DNA of 64,000 nt from Ascoidea asiatica (Eukaryota > Ascomycota > Saccharomycetes > Ascoideales > Ascoideaceae), in contig BCKQ01000019.1 of NCBI GenBank assembly GCA_001600695.1, positions 170,278-234,277 of the forward strand, written 5' to 3'. Each line of letters begins with the position of its first letter. Position 1 is the first letter of the stretch. The position numbers and the translations under genes are program-made. Positions 42,999-52,620 of the stretch are shown here, one piece after another. The notes below the pieces were generated by a model. It saw only the letters and a list, made by a program, of their open reading frames with translations, ran no database searches and was not told the origin of the DNA.

Positions 42999-44112
42999 AT
43001 GTTTTTCAATTCAAATTTTAATTTTTCTTCAATTTTAATTATTTTTTTATTAAATTTTTTTTTCTTAAATTCTGTTCAATCCCATGGATATTTAACTGAT
43101 ATTCAAATTGGTGATATTTGGTATCCTGGTTCAAATCCATATGTTGATGTTTATTTAAAACCAGAAAAAATAGTTTGGCCATTTTATGAAGCTGGTAATG
43201 GTCCAGTTGAAGATGTTTCTTTAGTTGATATTGTTTGTAATAAAGGTGCAGAACCTTCAAATTTAGTTGCTCCTGTAAATGCAGGTGAAGAAATTAATCT
43301 TTTTTGGACTGAATGGTTAGATTCTCATAGAGGTCCAGTTATAACATATTTAGCAAATTGTAATGGTAATTGTTCAGAAATGACACCATCTAATTTATCA
43401 TGGTTTAAAATTGATGAAGCTGGTTTATTAAATGATAATGATTCTTATCCTTATGGATATTGGGCTTCTGATGCTTTGAAAGCTAATAATAATTCATGGA
43501 GTATAACTATCCCTTCAGATATAATTTCTGGTAATTATTTAATGAGACATGAAATTTTAGCTTTACATAATGCAACTTATTTAAATTCTGGACAATTTTA
43601 TCCATCTTGTACAAATTTAAAAATTTCTAGTAATGGTTCTGCAACTCCAGAAGGTGTTAAATTTCCAGGTGCTTATAAAAATACTGATCCAGGAATTTTT
43701 GTAGATATTTATTATCCAAAACTTTATAATTATACAATTCCAGGTCCTGCTGTTTATAATTCATCAAGTTCTTCAAGTTCTTTAACCTCAGAAGTTTCTC
43801 AAAGCTCAGGAAGTATTTTAGCCTCATCATCATCATCATCATCATCATCTTTTACTATATCTTCATCAGTTACAGAACTAGTTGAAGTTGCAGCAGTTAC
43901 TTCTTCTACTAAATCTTTTACTTCTTTTATTTCTTCAAGTTTAACATCTTCTTTAGCATCACCATCATCAGTTAATTTTGGAACTTTATCAACAGAATCA
44001 GTCAATTATGGTTCTTTTTCATCCAATTCTAATGTATATTCCAACAAAACTGAACTGGAATCATTTTCAATTCCAACTCCAATGCCAAGTGATGAATTTA
44101 ATAATAATACCC

Positions 44113-44153
<41 letters not shown>

Positions 44154-44246
44154 TATAAATTTAATTTTGGACCAATTGGTAATTATACATCATTAGTAAC
44201 CATTACTGTTACTGAAAAAGTAACTGAATATGCATGTACTGTTTGA
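42999..44246 (+). CDS. Lytic polysaccharide monooxygenase AA9, copy 2
   Basis: 415 residues. The long hydrophobic signal (1-28) ends SVQS, so H29 is the mature N-terminal copper ligand; H110 (SHRGPV), Q199, Y201 (GQFYPSC) and H190 complete the site. The core is strongly similar to copy 1, with a near-identical block from SGQFYPSCTNLKISSNG through the TIPGPAVYNSSSSS segment into the linker. N-termini and distal tails diverge. This tail is Ser-rich with an Asn tract and ends in TVTEKVTEYACTV, similar to copy 1's SACTA end, so the short Cys-containing terminus is a shared feature. Secreted, with no CBM1. Confidence 0.95.
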
Positions 44247-44292
44247 AAATAATTCATTTATTGATATATAAATATATATTTTAATAAATAAG

Positions 44293-44324
<32 letters not shown>

Positions 44325-44382
44325 CCTATTTCTGTTCTCTTCATAAGAAACAAAAACATAAAAAAGTAATTGAAAAAAAGAA

Positions 44383-44463
44383 CGACAACAGCAGGACTCG
44401 AACCTGCGCGGGTAAACCCAAAAGATTTCTAATCTTTCGCCTTAACCACTCGGCCATGTTGCC
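44383..44463 (-). tRNA. tRNA-Ser(AGA)
   Basis: 81 nt, class II. Acceptor GGCAACA/TGTTGTC; anticodon arm AAAGA-TTAGAAA-TCTTT with anticodon AGA; long variable arm; T arm GCAGG-TTCGAGT-CCTGC. No intron. It converges with AA9 copy 2 at 137 bp; a fragment of the same tRNA sits next to copy 1. Confidence 0.95.
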
Positions 44464-44738
44464 CACAAACAATTTTTTTTAAAATAGATAAAAGATAGGC
44501 TACGCGTATATAATATCCCAAGTTATCGCTAAATTAACTTTTTTTAATCATTTATAAAAAATAATCATCATTTAAAGTTTAGAGACCAGAATTGTGGGTT
44601 TTATTTTCTAATTTTTAATTTTTAATTTTTTTTTCAGGTCGGTTCCGCATTTGCCGTTGACCTTATTTATTACGGGTGTTGAAAGGTCCGTGTTCCGGGG
44701 TATAAGTTAAAAATTAAATATTTATTACCTAAAATTAT

Positions 44739-45297
44739 CTAATGAGTGGTGAGTGTTATAAACCTTTGATGAATAATGGGAATATAAAATAAAATAAAAA
44801 AAACAGTTAAGATTGTAAAAATTACTCTGAAAGGAAATATTGAATCAATATTAAAAATAAAAAATAAAATATTTGAACTGATTAAAGAAAGTAATAAAAT
44901 TAAACATGAAAATAAAGAAATATCAAAAAATAAAAATGAAAATGAGAATATTAAATCATAAATAAGAATAAATAATCTTAAAGTAATTGAATTAATTTGA
45001 AATGAACGATAAACAAAATAATTAAAAGCTGTTGATGATATTAATATAAAAAAATTTATAAATAAATAATATTTAATTCTTTCATTTTCTGGAATAAAAA
45101 ACCGTTTAAACATTATTAAAAAATTTTGGTTTTGAATTAAATTTTAAAGAAATAAATTTATTTTCAATTTCCAAATTTATTTTAATTTTTTCATATTCAA
45201 TTATATTTAAAATATCATTTAAATTTAAAATTATATAATTTTTTTGATTAATTTCTCTAATTTTTGATTTCATTTTTAATTTCATTTTTAATTTCAT
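44739..45297 (-). CDS. Hypothetical membrane protein, frame split by a probable 1-nt indel
   Basis: Two overlapping frames look like one protein of about 186 residues. The N-terminal part (45106-45297) begins with a Lys/Met-rich stretch (MKLKMKLKMKSKI) and continues to KPKFFNNV-stop. The second frame (44739-45113) starts MFKRFFIPENERIKYYLF and has about four hydrophobic segments. They join at a T6 run near 45119-45124, where one base would restore the frame. No family recognised. The N-terminal repeat (about four near-copies of AAATTAAAAATG) is itself low complexity. Alternatively the 124-residue membrane ORF alone is the gene. Confidence 0.4.
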
Positions 45298-45460
45298 TTT
45301 TAATGTAATATAATATAATATAATATAATATTATAGTAGATAAGATATGAATTGAAATATAATGAAATATAATGAAATATAAAGAAATATAGAAAGAAAG
45401 TTGAGACCATTTCAATGGATCCGAAGAATATACCAATTTGAAACATAATGTGAAATACAT

Positions 45461-45523
45461 GATATGATATATGATATATGATATATGATATATGATATAT
45501 GATATATGATATATGATATATTA
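45461..45523 (+). repeat. ATATATG-type tandem repeat
   Basis: About eight copies of a 7-bp unit (GATATAT) between the membrane-protein ORF and the RRM gene. Confidence 0.85.
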
Positions 45524-45547
45524 GAATATAATGGAAGAGAATATTAT

Positions 45548-45940
45548 TTATAATGTAATTTTATTAATATTAATACTTTTTGAACAGAATAAATAATTAT
45601 TAAAATATTCAAAACCATTAATGTTTTTTATAGCTTCTTGAGAATCAGTGATTTCTTCAAATTCAATATCTGCATATACATTTTTTTTATTATTATTATT
45701 TTTATTATTATTATTGTTATTATTTGATAATTTTAATGAGATTATATTACCAAAAGGTAAAAAAAGTGAATAAAGATCATTTTCAGTTATTGAAATTGGT
45801 AAATTGACTAAGATTGTTAGTAACTTGTTGTGATTAGTGGTTATTGGTTATAATACTTGTTATAATACTTGTTATAATACTTGTTATAATACTGGTTATA
45901 AGTCAGTGGAATACTTACCAACATGAACAGTTGAACTCAT
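45548..45940 (-). CDS. Mini RRM protein with one intron (PPIE/Cyp33-like RRM)
   Basis: A spliced gene. Exon 1 is 45919-45940 (ATG, 22 nt); the intron 45808-45918 (111 nt) starts GTAAGT and has a perfect branch point TACTAAC (45816-45822) and CTTAG end; exon 2 is 45548-45807. The 93-residue product opens MSSTVHVVNLPISITENDLY and continues LFLPFGNIISLKL...VYADIEFEEITDSQEAI. This is a single RNA-recognition motif with RNP2-like VHVVNL and a degenerate RNP1 (VYADIEFEE). The FLPFGNI and EFEEITDSQEAI parts recall the RRM of cyclophilin E. A poly-Asn insert sits in the loop between strands 2 and 3. No cyclophilin domain follows. The intron holds four copies of a 12-bp repeat (AATACTTGTTAT). Confidence 0.75.
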
Positions 45941-46281
45941 TGCAATGAAGTCGATTACCTGTTCAATTGACTGCTACTCCTTTACTTCTCTTACTTCTCT
46001 TACTTCAATAACTTCTCTTCCTTCTCTTACTTGTCTTACTTCTCTTCCTTCTTCTTCTTCTTCTTCTTCTTGTTATTGTTATTGTTATTGTTATTGTTTA
46101 TAAGTTGCTTTTGTGGGTTATTGATCACATGACATACAAATCAAAACTAATCACCTGACCGTATCACCTGACCATATCACATGACCATATCACATGACTG
46201 CAAACGACCACAATCCACCACCCCTTTCCCTTGTCCTGTGCTGTTCTTTCTCTGGTGTTTTTTAACCACCGCTGAGTTCTT
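45941..46281 (+). promoter_or_regulatory. Promoter region between the RRM gene and the RNase P RNA gene
   Basis: Simple repeats dominate: ACTTCTCTT units (about 45976-46050), CTT and TTATTG runs (46050-46100). Then come three near-copies of ATCACCTGACC/ATCACATGACC between 46149 and 46198 (CACATGAC is E-box-like). No gene. Confidence 0.5.
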
Positions 46282-46630
46282 GTGGCTCAGTGGCAAATCG
46301 GTGGGGTCTGAGGCTTCCTGAGTAAACCTGTTTCCAACAAAAACCGGTTCTTTTCGTTCCGGTTCGACTCTCGCAGGTGGGAAATTCGGTGAAACTTTTC
46401 CCAGTGCTGCAGCACTTACATAAACAAGGCTCGTGAGAGCGCCATTCGTCCAGGATGGAGGGGATCACTAGCAATTCCGGGGGCAGCACCTGACTGCCCC
46501 CATGGCAGATTCCCTGGGAAATTGGCCAGAGCCCCCGGACGGCCTCCGGGTCGGCTCTCAGAGCTGTTCAGTTCAATACCCAAACAGGCAATACGCACTC
46601 AATACCGATCACAGCTCCAGTCCCACGGAT
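46282..46630 (+). ncRNA. RPR1: RNase P RNA
   Basis: GC-rich, structured island in AT-rich DNA. Matches to S. cerevisiae RPR1 as I remember it: 5' GTGGCTCAGTGGCAAATC (yeast GTGGAACAGTGGTAATTC), AAACCTGTTT in P3, and the CR-I block CAGGTGGGAAATTCGGTG (46375-46392), which is the same in both. Near the 3' end ATACCGATCAC (46601-46611) matches ATACCGATTAC. The order is that of P1-P3, CR-I, 3' P2 strand; ATCGG near the 5' end can pair with CCGAT near the 3' end. Perfect hairpins such as GGGGGCAG/CTGCCCCC (46480-46502) support structure. A Pol III terminator T7 lies at 46632-46638. A-box-like TGGCTCAGTGG (46283-46293) and B-box GGTTCGACTC (46361-46370) lie inside the RNA. It would form the catalytic core of tRNA 5' processing in the nucleus. 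Ends are approximate. Confidence 0.78.
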
Positions 46631-46817
46631 CTTCTTTTTTTCTTCACTTCTTCACTTCTTCACTTCTTCACTTCTTCACTTCTTTCATTCATTGCAAAAT
46701 TTTCTTTGTTTTCTATCGAAATATATCAAATAAATACCAATTAAATCTATATCTATCTATATACTTATATATCTATATATACTCATATTCAATACCAACT
46801 TTTCAATAAAAAATATA

Positions 46818-49511
46818 ATGAAATCATTATTAACCAATGAATCAATAATCATTGGTTCAAATCCATTAAATCAATGTTCAGATTATAATAATTTTTTAAA
46901 ATTAATTGTTTTTGGTTCTGGAAATTTAATTTCAATTTTTAATCCATTTAAAATTAAAAATGGTATTTTAAAAACTTTAAAATCTCATAAAGATAAAATT
47001 ATAAATTTAAAATTTTTACCAAATTCAAATTTCTTAATCTCTACAAGTGTTGATTCATCTATTAAAATTTGGAAATATAATAAAAACTCTAATAACAATA
47101 ATGATAACAATAATGATAATGATAATGATAATGATATAAGTTGGGAATTATTTCAAACTATTGAAATTAAAGAAAGTAATAACGATAATAATAATGAAAA
47201 TGATAATAAAAATTCTTCAATTTTATCTTTATCAACTACAAATCATCAATTAAATTTAAATTCAAATCCAAATAATATTAATAATAATAATCAATTATCT
47301 TTTGTAATTTCAAATTCAAATGGTAATATATATATATATACATTTAATAAATTTGAAAATGAATTTAAAAATATAAAAAAATTTAAAATAACCGCTGATA
47401 ATAATAATAATAATAATTTTTTATTTTATCCATTATCTTTATTATTATTAAATTTTTTTAATAATGATTATATTTTAATAATTTCTGGTACAAATAATTT
47501 TATTTATTTTTATTCTTTTACAATTTTAAATAATTTAAAAATTAATAATTTTAATTATAATTTTAAATTATCTGGTCATGAAGATTGGATTAAATCTTTA
47601 TCAATCAAGAAATTAAATAATAACAACAATAACAACAATAACAACAATAACTCTTTTGGTGATTATTATTTAGCTTCTGGTTCTCAAGATAAATATATAA
47701 GAATTTGGAATATAAATATTTCAAATAATTCATCAAATAATTCATCAATAGATTCATCAACTGATTCAATAATCAATAGTAAATTATTGAATAATAAAAT
47801 TTATAAAATTAAATTAATTTCAAATTTAAATATAATTTATAAAATTAATTTTGATTCTTTAATTATTGGTAATGATGATTGGATTTCTTCATTAACTTGG
47901 AATCCAAATTATTTAAATTTAAATTTATTATCAACTTCAAATGATGGTAATTTAATAATTTGGAAAATTGATAATAAAACTAAAATTTGGTATTCAATTT
48001 CTATACTTGGTAATTTATTAAATAATTTTAAAGGTTCAAATTCTATCTTTGGTTCTTCAAATGATTTCTTAAATTCTTTTTGGATTAATAATAATAATAA
48101 TAATAATGATTATATTTTAACAAATACAAAAAATGGTGCTTTTAAATCTTGGATTAATGATAATACAAAAAATGACTTTAATTGGAAAGAATATTATTCA
48201 TTATCTGGTTCTATAAAAGAAATTACTGATTTATCTTGGTCTGAATCAAATTATTTATTATCAACTTCTTTAGATAAAACAACAAGATTATATTCAAAAT
48301 TAGCCGCTGATACAAATAATAATAATAATACAAATAACTGGTATGAATTTTCAAGACCACAAATTCATGGTTATGAAATGATATGTATAAAATCTTTAAA
48401 TAATAATCAATTCATAAGCGCCGGTGATGAAAAAATTTTAAGAGTTTTTAATAAACCAAAATCAATTAAAAATTTATTAAATAATTTATCAACTTCCACT
48501 GATATTGATAATAACCAAGATAATAATAATGATAATGATGATGATGAAATTGAAAATGTTTCTGTACCAACTTTAGGTTTATCAAATAAAATTGAAAAAA
48601 TTTTAAATGAAAATGGTGAAGAAATTAATTTAAATTCAATTGAATTAAATTCTTTAATTAATCAACCTAATGAAAATCATTTAGAAAAATTTACTTTATG
48701 GATTGAAAATGAAAAATTATATGGTCATGGTTTTGAAATTATAAATTTAGATATTTCAAATAATAAAAAATTTTTAATAACTTCATGTAAATCAAATAAT
48801 TTAAATCATTCAAAATTAATTTTATATCAAATTTTAAATAATAACAAAATTTTTAAAAAAATTAATTCATTACCTGAATTAAAATTTCATAATTTAACTG
48901 TAACTTCATTAAAATTCTCAATTGATGATTTATTCATATTAGCAGTTTCAAGAGATAGAAAATTTTCAATTTGGGAATTTAATAATAATTTTATTAATCC
49001 AAATTTTATCCTAAAAACTTTTAATGAAAAAGCTCATTCAAAAATTATTTGGGATTGTTGTTGGATTCCATCAATAAAATTTGGTTATTTTTTTATAACT
49101 TGTTCAAGAGATAAATCAATAAAATTATGGAATTTTTTACCAAATAATATTATAAATTATAAATTAATTACTCAAATTAAAAATTTTAATTCTTCAGTAA
49201 CTTCAATTGATATTTTAAAAGATTTAATAAATTATTCAATTTCTTTAATTTCTATTGGTTTAGAAAATGGTGATATTTATATATATTCAATAAATTTAAA
49301 AAATTTAAAAAATTCAGAAAATTCAGAAAATATTGAATTTAAATTAATTGAAAAATTAAATTATGATTTAACTCCAGATGATAGAATTAATTCAATTAAT
49401 TGGAGTTATAAATGTAAAAATGAAAATAAATATATGTTAGCTGTTGGAAGTTCTGATAATTCTATAAGAATTTTTAGTTTCAAACTTGAAAATCTTTTAA
49501 AAGTTTTATAA
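46818..49511 (+). CDS. ELP2: Elongator complex subunit 2 (WD40)
   Basis: 897 residues made of WD40 repeats forming two beta-propellers, as in Elp2. Repeats are recognised by LISTSVDSSIKIWK, YLASGSQDKYIRIWN, LLSTSNDGNLIIWK, LLSTSLDKTTRLYS, ISAGDEKILRVFN, ILAVSRDRKFSIWE, FFITCSRDKSIKLWN and AVGSSDNSIRIFS. IIWDCCWIP before a TCSRDKSIKLW repeat is characteristic. Elp2 is a scaffold of Elongator, which modifies wobble uridines of tRNAs in the cytosol. Asn-rich loops make it longer than the S. cerevisiae protein (about 790). It lies about 180 bp downstream of the RNase P RNA gene, so Elongator's tRNA role and tRNA processing are neighbours, probably by chance. Confidence 0.92.
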   Translation: MKSLLTNESIIIGSNPLNQCSDYNNFLKLIVFGSGNLISIFNPFKIKNGILKTLKSHKDKIINLKFLPNSNFLISTSVDSSIKIWKYNKNSNNNNDNNNDNDNDNDISWELFQTIEIKESNNDNNNENDNKNSSILSLSTTNHQLNLNSNPNNINNNNQLSFVISNSNGNIYIYTFNKFENEFKNIKKFKITADNNNNNNFLFYPLSLLLLNFFNNDYILIISGTNNFIYFYSFTILNNLKINNFNYNFKLSGHEDWIKSLSIKKLNNNNNNNNNNNNSFGDYYLASGSQDKYIRIWNINISNNSSNNSSIDSSTDSIINSKLLNNKIYKIKLISNLNIIYKINFDSLIIGNDDWISSLTWNPNYLNLNLLSTSNDGNLIIWKIDNKTKIWYSISILGNLLNNFKGSNSIFGSSNDFLNSFWINNNNNNNDYILTNTKNGAFKSWINDNTKNDFNWKEYYSLSGSIKEITDLSWSESNYLLSTSLDKTTRLYSKLAADTNNNNNTNNWYEFSRPQIHGYEMICIKSLNNNQFISAGDEKILRVFNKPKSIKNLLNNLSTSTDIDNNQDNNNDNDDDEIENVSVPTLGLSNKIEKILNENGEEINLNSIELNSLINQPNENHLEKFTLWIENEKLYGHGFEIINLDISNNKKFLITSCKSNNLNHSKLILYQILNNNKIFKKINSLPELKFHNLTVTSLKFSIDDLFILAVSRDRKFSIWEFNNNFINPNFILKTFNEKAHSKIIWDCCWIPSIKFGYFFITCSRDKSIKLWNFLPNNIINYKLITQIKNFNSSVTSIDILKDLINYSISLISIGLENGDIYIYSINLKNLKNSENSENIEFKLIEKLNYDLTPDDRINSINWSYKCKNENKYMLAVGSSDNSIRIFSFKLENLLKVL

Positions 49512-49778
49512 ATAAATATTTATTAAATAAAAAGTTAAATTTTTTCAAATAAAAAATGTTTCTTCTTTTTGATTGAAAAGAAATTGAATAATATTTATGA
49601 TATATTTTCAATATATAGTTATTTAATATGAATTAAAAAAAGGTAAAATCAAAATGAAATATTGAGTTTAATAGAATAAAAATAAATTTTTAGGTTACTA
49701 TAAAATAAAAAATAATGAGATAAATAAAAAAAAATAGAACTATAAAATAAAAGAATTAATAAAAGAAAAAAATGTTAA

Positions 49779-51653
49779 TTAAATTTCATAAGTAACACCT
49801 TCATATCTTTCAACAAATTTTTTAGGAATTTCAGCATACTTTGATCTTATAAAATCAGCAAAACCTTTACCTAAACCATCTAATCTACTTGATGAAGATA
49901 TACCTCTACCTAAGATACCATAGACAACAAAATGAACAGCTTTAATTAATGGCATTTCAACTCTTTCAATATAAAACCAATCTTCCCAATCTTCACCAAT
50001 AAACTCTTTCATTTTATCTTTTGTTAAATAAGTTTTTAACCATTCATATTCATCATCTTCATGAACAAATAAACCAATATTAACATTACTACCTTTATCA
50101 CCAGATCTTGCTAAAACAATTTTTTCTAATTCAGTCTCAATAGTTGGACCAAATGTTTTTAATTCAACTGGATTTGCAGTTTCATAATTTTCTCTAATAC
50201 CAAATTCAGAAAATTTTGTAACTCTATCAGCATCAAAAGTTTCAGTTGAATTATCTATTGGACTTAAAATTGTAACTTTTTCATCAAGATCTTTTTGACC
50301 TATTAAACATGGAAAATAAGCATTATATTTTGTTGGATGAAAAGTTCTTTGATCCATTGAAGTATGCATACCAGAATAATGTTGCATACCATATTTCATA
50401 AAACCATAAATTAAAGATGTTGCAACTTTAAAATCTTTTGTTTGAGCAAAAATTCTACAAAATGCTGTACCTCTATTTTGACCAGCTGGATTTTTATCAG
50501 ATTTACCAAAAATTTGAAAATCTAAAACATCAAATTTATCATAAGTATTTTCTTCTTTTAAAGCATGAATTAATTGTTTTTTTAAGAAATTAAATTTAAA
50601 TTCAGAATTTGTACCAGTTGCACAAAATGTTGTTTCACATTGATAACCACCTTGATAAAATAAAGATAATTTAGTTGTTGGAGGTGGAGGTAAACCTTTA
50701 ACACCAGTTATTTTAACTCTATTTTTTGCAACTTGTTGAACTTTAACATCATGAAGATCAGCAATAACATCACTATTAAGATATTTTGTACCTTGTAATT
50801 CATATAATAATTGACATCTAATATTATCAACATTTACTAAACCATTAAGAGATTCATGTTTTGTAATAATACAAGTACCATCACTTGCAACTTCAGCAAT
50901 TGGATAACCTAAATCAATTAATTTTTCAATTGGTTTATATCTTTCAAAATCACAAAAATTAGCACCAGTACTATAACCAGAACATTCAATTAAATGACCT
51001 GCAATTAAAGAACCAGCTAATTTATCATAATCATCAACTTTCCAACCATGCCACCAAGCAGATAAACCAATAATTGGGGAAGCATCAGCAATTCTACCAC
51101 ATATTATAATATCAGCACCATTTTCAAGACCTTTGATAATACCTCTTGCACCAAGATAAGCATTACAACTAACAATATCAACATTATCATAATCTTTTAA
51201 AAATCTAGTTGTAATATCACTATATTTAATATCTGGATTTGCAGAATCTAAATGTTTTAAATGATATTCAGGTTTTATAAAATCTTTTGCTTTTTCAACT
51301 AAATTATCACCAGAAACATAAGCAACTTTTAAATTATAATTTTTTGCAACAACTTCTTCATGAATTCTTTCAGCTAAACCTTTTGCATTTTGAGCTCCAC
51401 CATCTAAAACAACTTTAATTCTTTTTTCATTAATAACTGATAAAGTTTTTAAAATTGATAATTCTGCATTTTTTTCCCAACCTGGATGTTTACCATTTTT
51501 ATAAGCTTCTGCATTACTTGCAATATTAACTTCTGCTAAATAATCACCATATAAAGCATCAACTTTTCCTTCAGTGGCTTGTCTATACATATTAATAGCT
51601 GTATCATTCATTGCACCTGCGCAATCAGCAATAATAATTGGACGTTTACCCAT
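49779..51653 (-). CDS. AtuA-like protein (DUF1446, acyclic terpene utilisation family)
   Basis: 624 residues. N-terminal AtuA/DUF1446 domain (about 5-460): IIIADCAGAMNDTAINMY, VVLDGGAQN, SCNAYLGARGIIKGLENGAD, IICGRIADASPIIGLSAWW, LAGHLIECSGYSTGANFC in the usual form (LIAGHLIECSGYSTGANF). The C-terminal AtuA-like small domain (about 505-620) opens EKIVLARSGDKGSNVNIGLF. In Pseudomonas, atuA belongs to the citronellol/geraniol catabolic cluster; its exact reaction is not established, and fungal homologues are uncharacterised. It is intact, cytosolic by appearance, and divergent from a class III CoA-transferase across about 970 bp. Confidence 0.88.
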   Translation of the reverse strand: MGKRPIIIADCAGAMNDTAINMYRQATEGKVDALYGDYLAEVNIASNAEAYKNGKHPGWEKNAELSILKTLSVINEKRIKVVLDGGAQNAKGLAERIHEEVVAKNYNLKVAYVSGDNLVEKAKDFIKPEYHLKHLDSANPDIKYSDITTRFLKDYDNVDIVSCNAYLGARGIIKGLENGADIIICGRIADASPIIGLSAWWHGWKVDDYDKLAGSLIAGHLIECSGYSTGANFCDFERYKPIEKLIDLGYPIAEVASDGTCIITKHESLNGLVNVDNIRCQLLYELQGTKYLNSDVIADLHDVKVQQVAKNRVKITGVKGLPPPPTTKLSLFYQGGYQCETTFCATGTNSEFKFNFLKKQLIHALKEENTYDKFDVLDFQIFGKSDKNPAGQNRGTAFCRIFAQTKDFKVATSLIYGFMKYGMQHYSGMHTSMDQRTFHPTKYNAYFPCLIGQKDLDEKVTILSPIDNSTETFDADRVTKFSEFGIRENYETANPVELKTFGPTIETELEKIVLARSGDKGSNVNIGLFVHEDDEYEWLKTYLTKDKMKEFIGEDWEDWFYIERVEMPLIKAVHFVVYGILGRGISSSSRLDGLGKGFADFIRSKYAEIPKKFVERYEGVTYEI

Positions 51654-52620
51654 TTTTTAAATTGAATTGTATTTGTTATTTGTGTTTGATTGTTTGTTTG
51701 ATAATTGAATATATATTTGTATTCAATTGTATTTGTATTTGTATTTGTAATTGTAATTGTAATTAAATTTATATTTGTAATTATTTAATAATTATTTCTT
51801 AATAAATAAAACTAGAAATTGAAAATATATTTATAAAAGGAGGATAAAAGATTATTTATATATTAAATAACTCATTTCTTAAAAAACAAGCTGCAAATTC
51901 ATGAAATTAAGAAATTCAGTGTTAAAATTGAAATTTTGAATAAAATTACTCCAAACAAAAGCCAATCAAAACCAAAATAACATTATGTCAGATATCTTAT
52001 GTCAGAACTCTTACCACAGATATATTATGTCAGATATTATGTCAGATATTATGTCAGATATTATGTCAGATATTATTTAAAATATAAATAGCTTTTATTA
52101 CGTAATATTTCCTCACGTAATCCACCTGAGAACAATGAAATTTTTCTATTTCTGGGGTAACAGGATAAGGTTTTATCCTAAAATCCCGAGATTTACAGGC
52201 AGCCTAAACCTTAAATGTCGGGTGTTTAAAAACCACACACCCATCGGCATTACGCCGTGCATTCCGGTTCCCTAGAATTCTCTCCGCAATAAAAAAGCAC
52301 GTGTTGTCTTACGTGAGATGGCTGACGGGGGTTCATTACCCTCGTATTACGTGAGAATTCTTACATCAGACCATTAAGGAACTGTTTGTTGTCAAAAGAA
52401 TAAAAGAAATGTTGCAAGAAATTTTCAATTTCAACTTTTTATATAAATATTAATACTTTTGCTCTATGTTTTTTGGATGGGTTCTTTTGTTTGTTCAATT
52501 AAAGAATAAATAATTTTGATTGTATTTCTACTTTCAATTATAATTCTAGTTTTTTATTAATTTTTTTGGTTTTTTTCAAAAATTCATATATTTTCACTAT
52601 ATAACTTCTTTTTAATTAAA
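51654..52620 (+). promoter_or_regulatory. Shared AtuA/CoA-transferase promoter with TTACGTGA sites
   Basis: 967 bp between divergent starts. Four related 8-mers: TTACGTAA (52098-52105), TCACGTAA (52113-52120), TTACGTGA (52309-52316) and TTACGTGA (52347-52354), plus GCACGTG at 52297-52303. TKACGTRA is a bZIP (ATF/CREB/Yap-like) core. A 12-bp tandem repeat (ATTATGTCAGAT family) fills about 51982-52076. Hairpins: GGATAA-GGTT-TTATCC (52163-52178) and GGGTGT/ACACCC (52220-52242). The centre (52140-52350) is much GC-richer than the flanks. Confidence 0.6.
51982..52076 (+). repeat. 12-bp tandem repeat (TATTATGTCAGA)
   Basis: Four tight copies at about 52022-52073 and two scattered, partly diverged copies from 51982. 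It lies in the AtuA/CoA-transferase promoter; GTCAGA could carry a protein-binding core. Confidence 0.9.

Noticed and set aside
46283-46370. A and B boxes read as an intron-containing tRNA
   Set aside because: The flanks of the B box cannot form a T stem and no acceptor stem fits; the RNase P RNA match explains the region better.
46262-46744. Open frames on both strands in the GC-rich block before ELP2
   Set aside because: The block is explained by the RNase P RNA; the frames overlap its conserved helices.
51982-52076. Short regular repeats considered as a CRISPR array
   Set aside because: Units are 12 bp, tandem without spacers, in a eukaryotic promoter.
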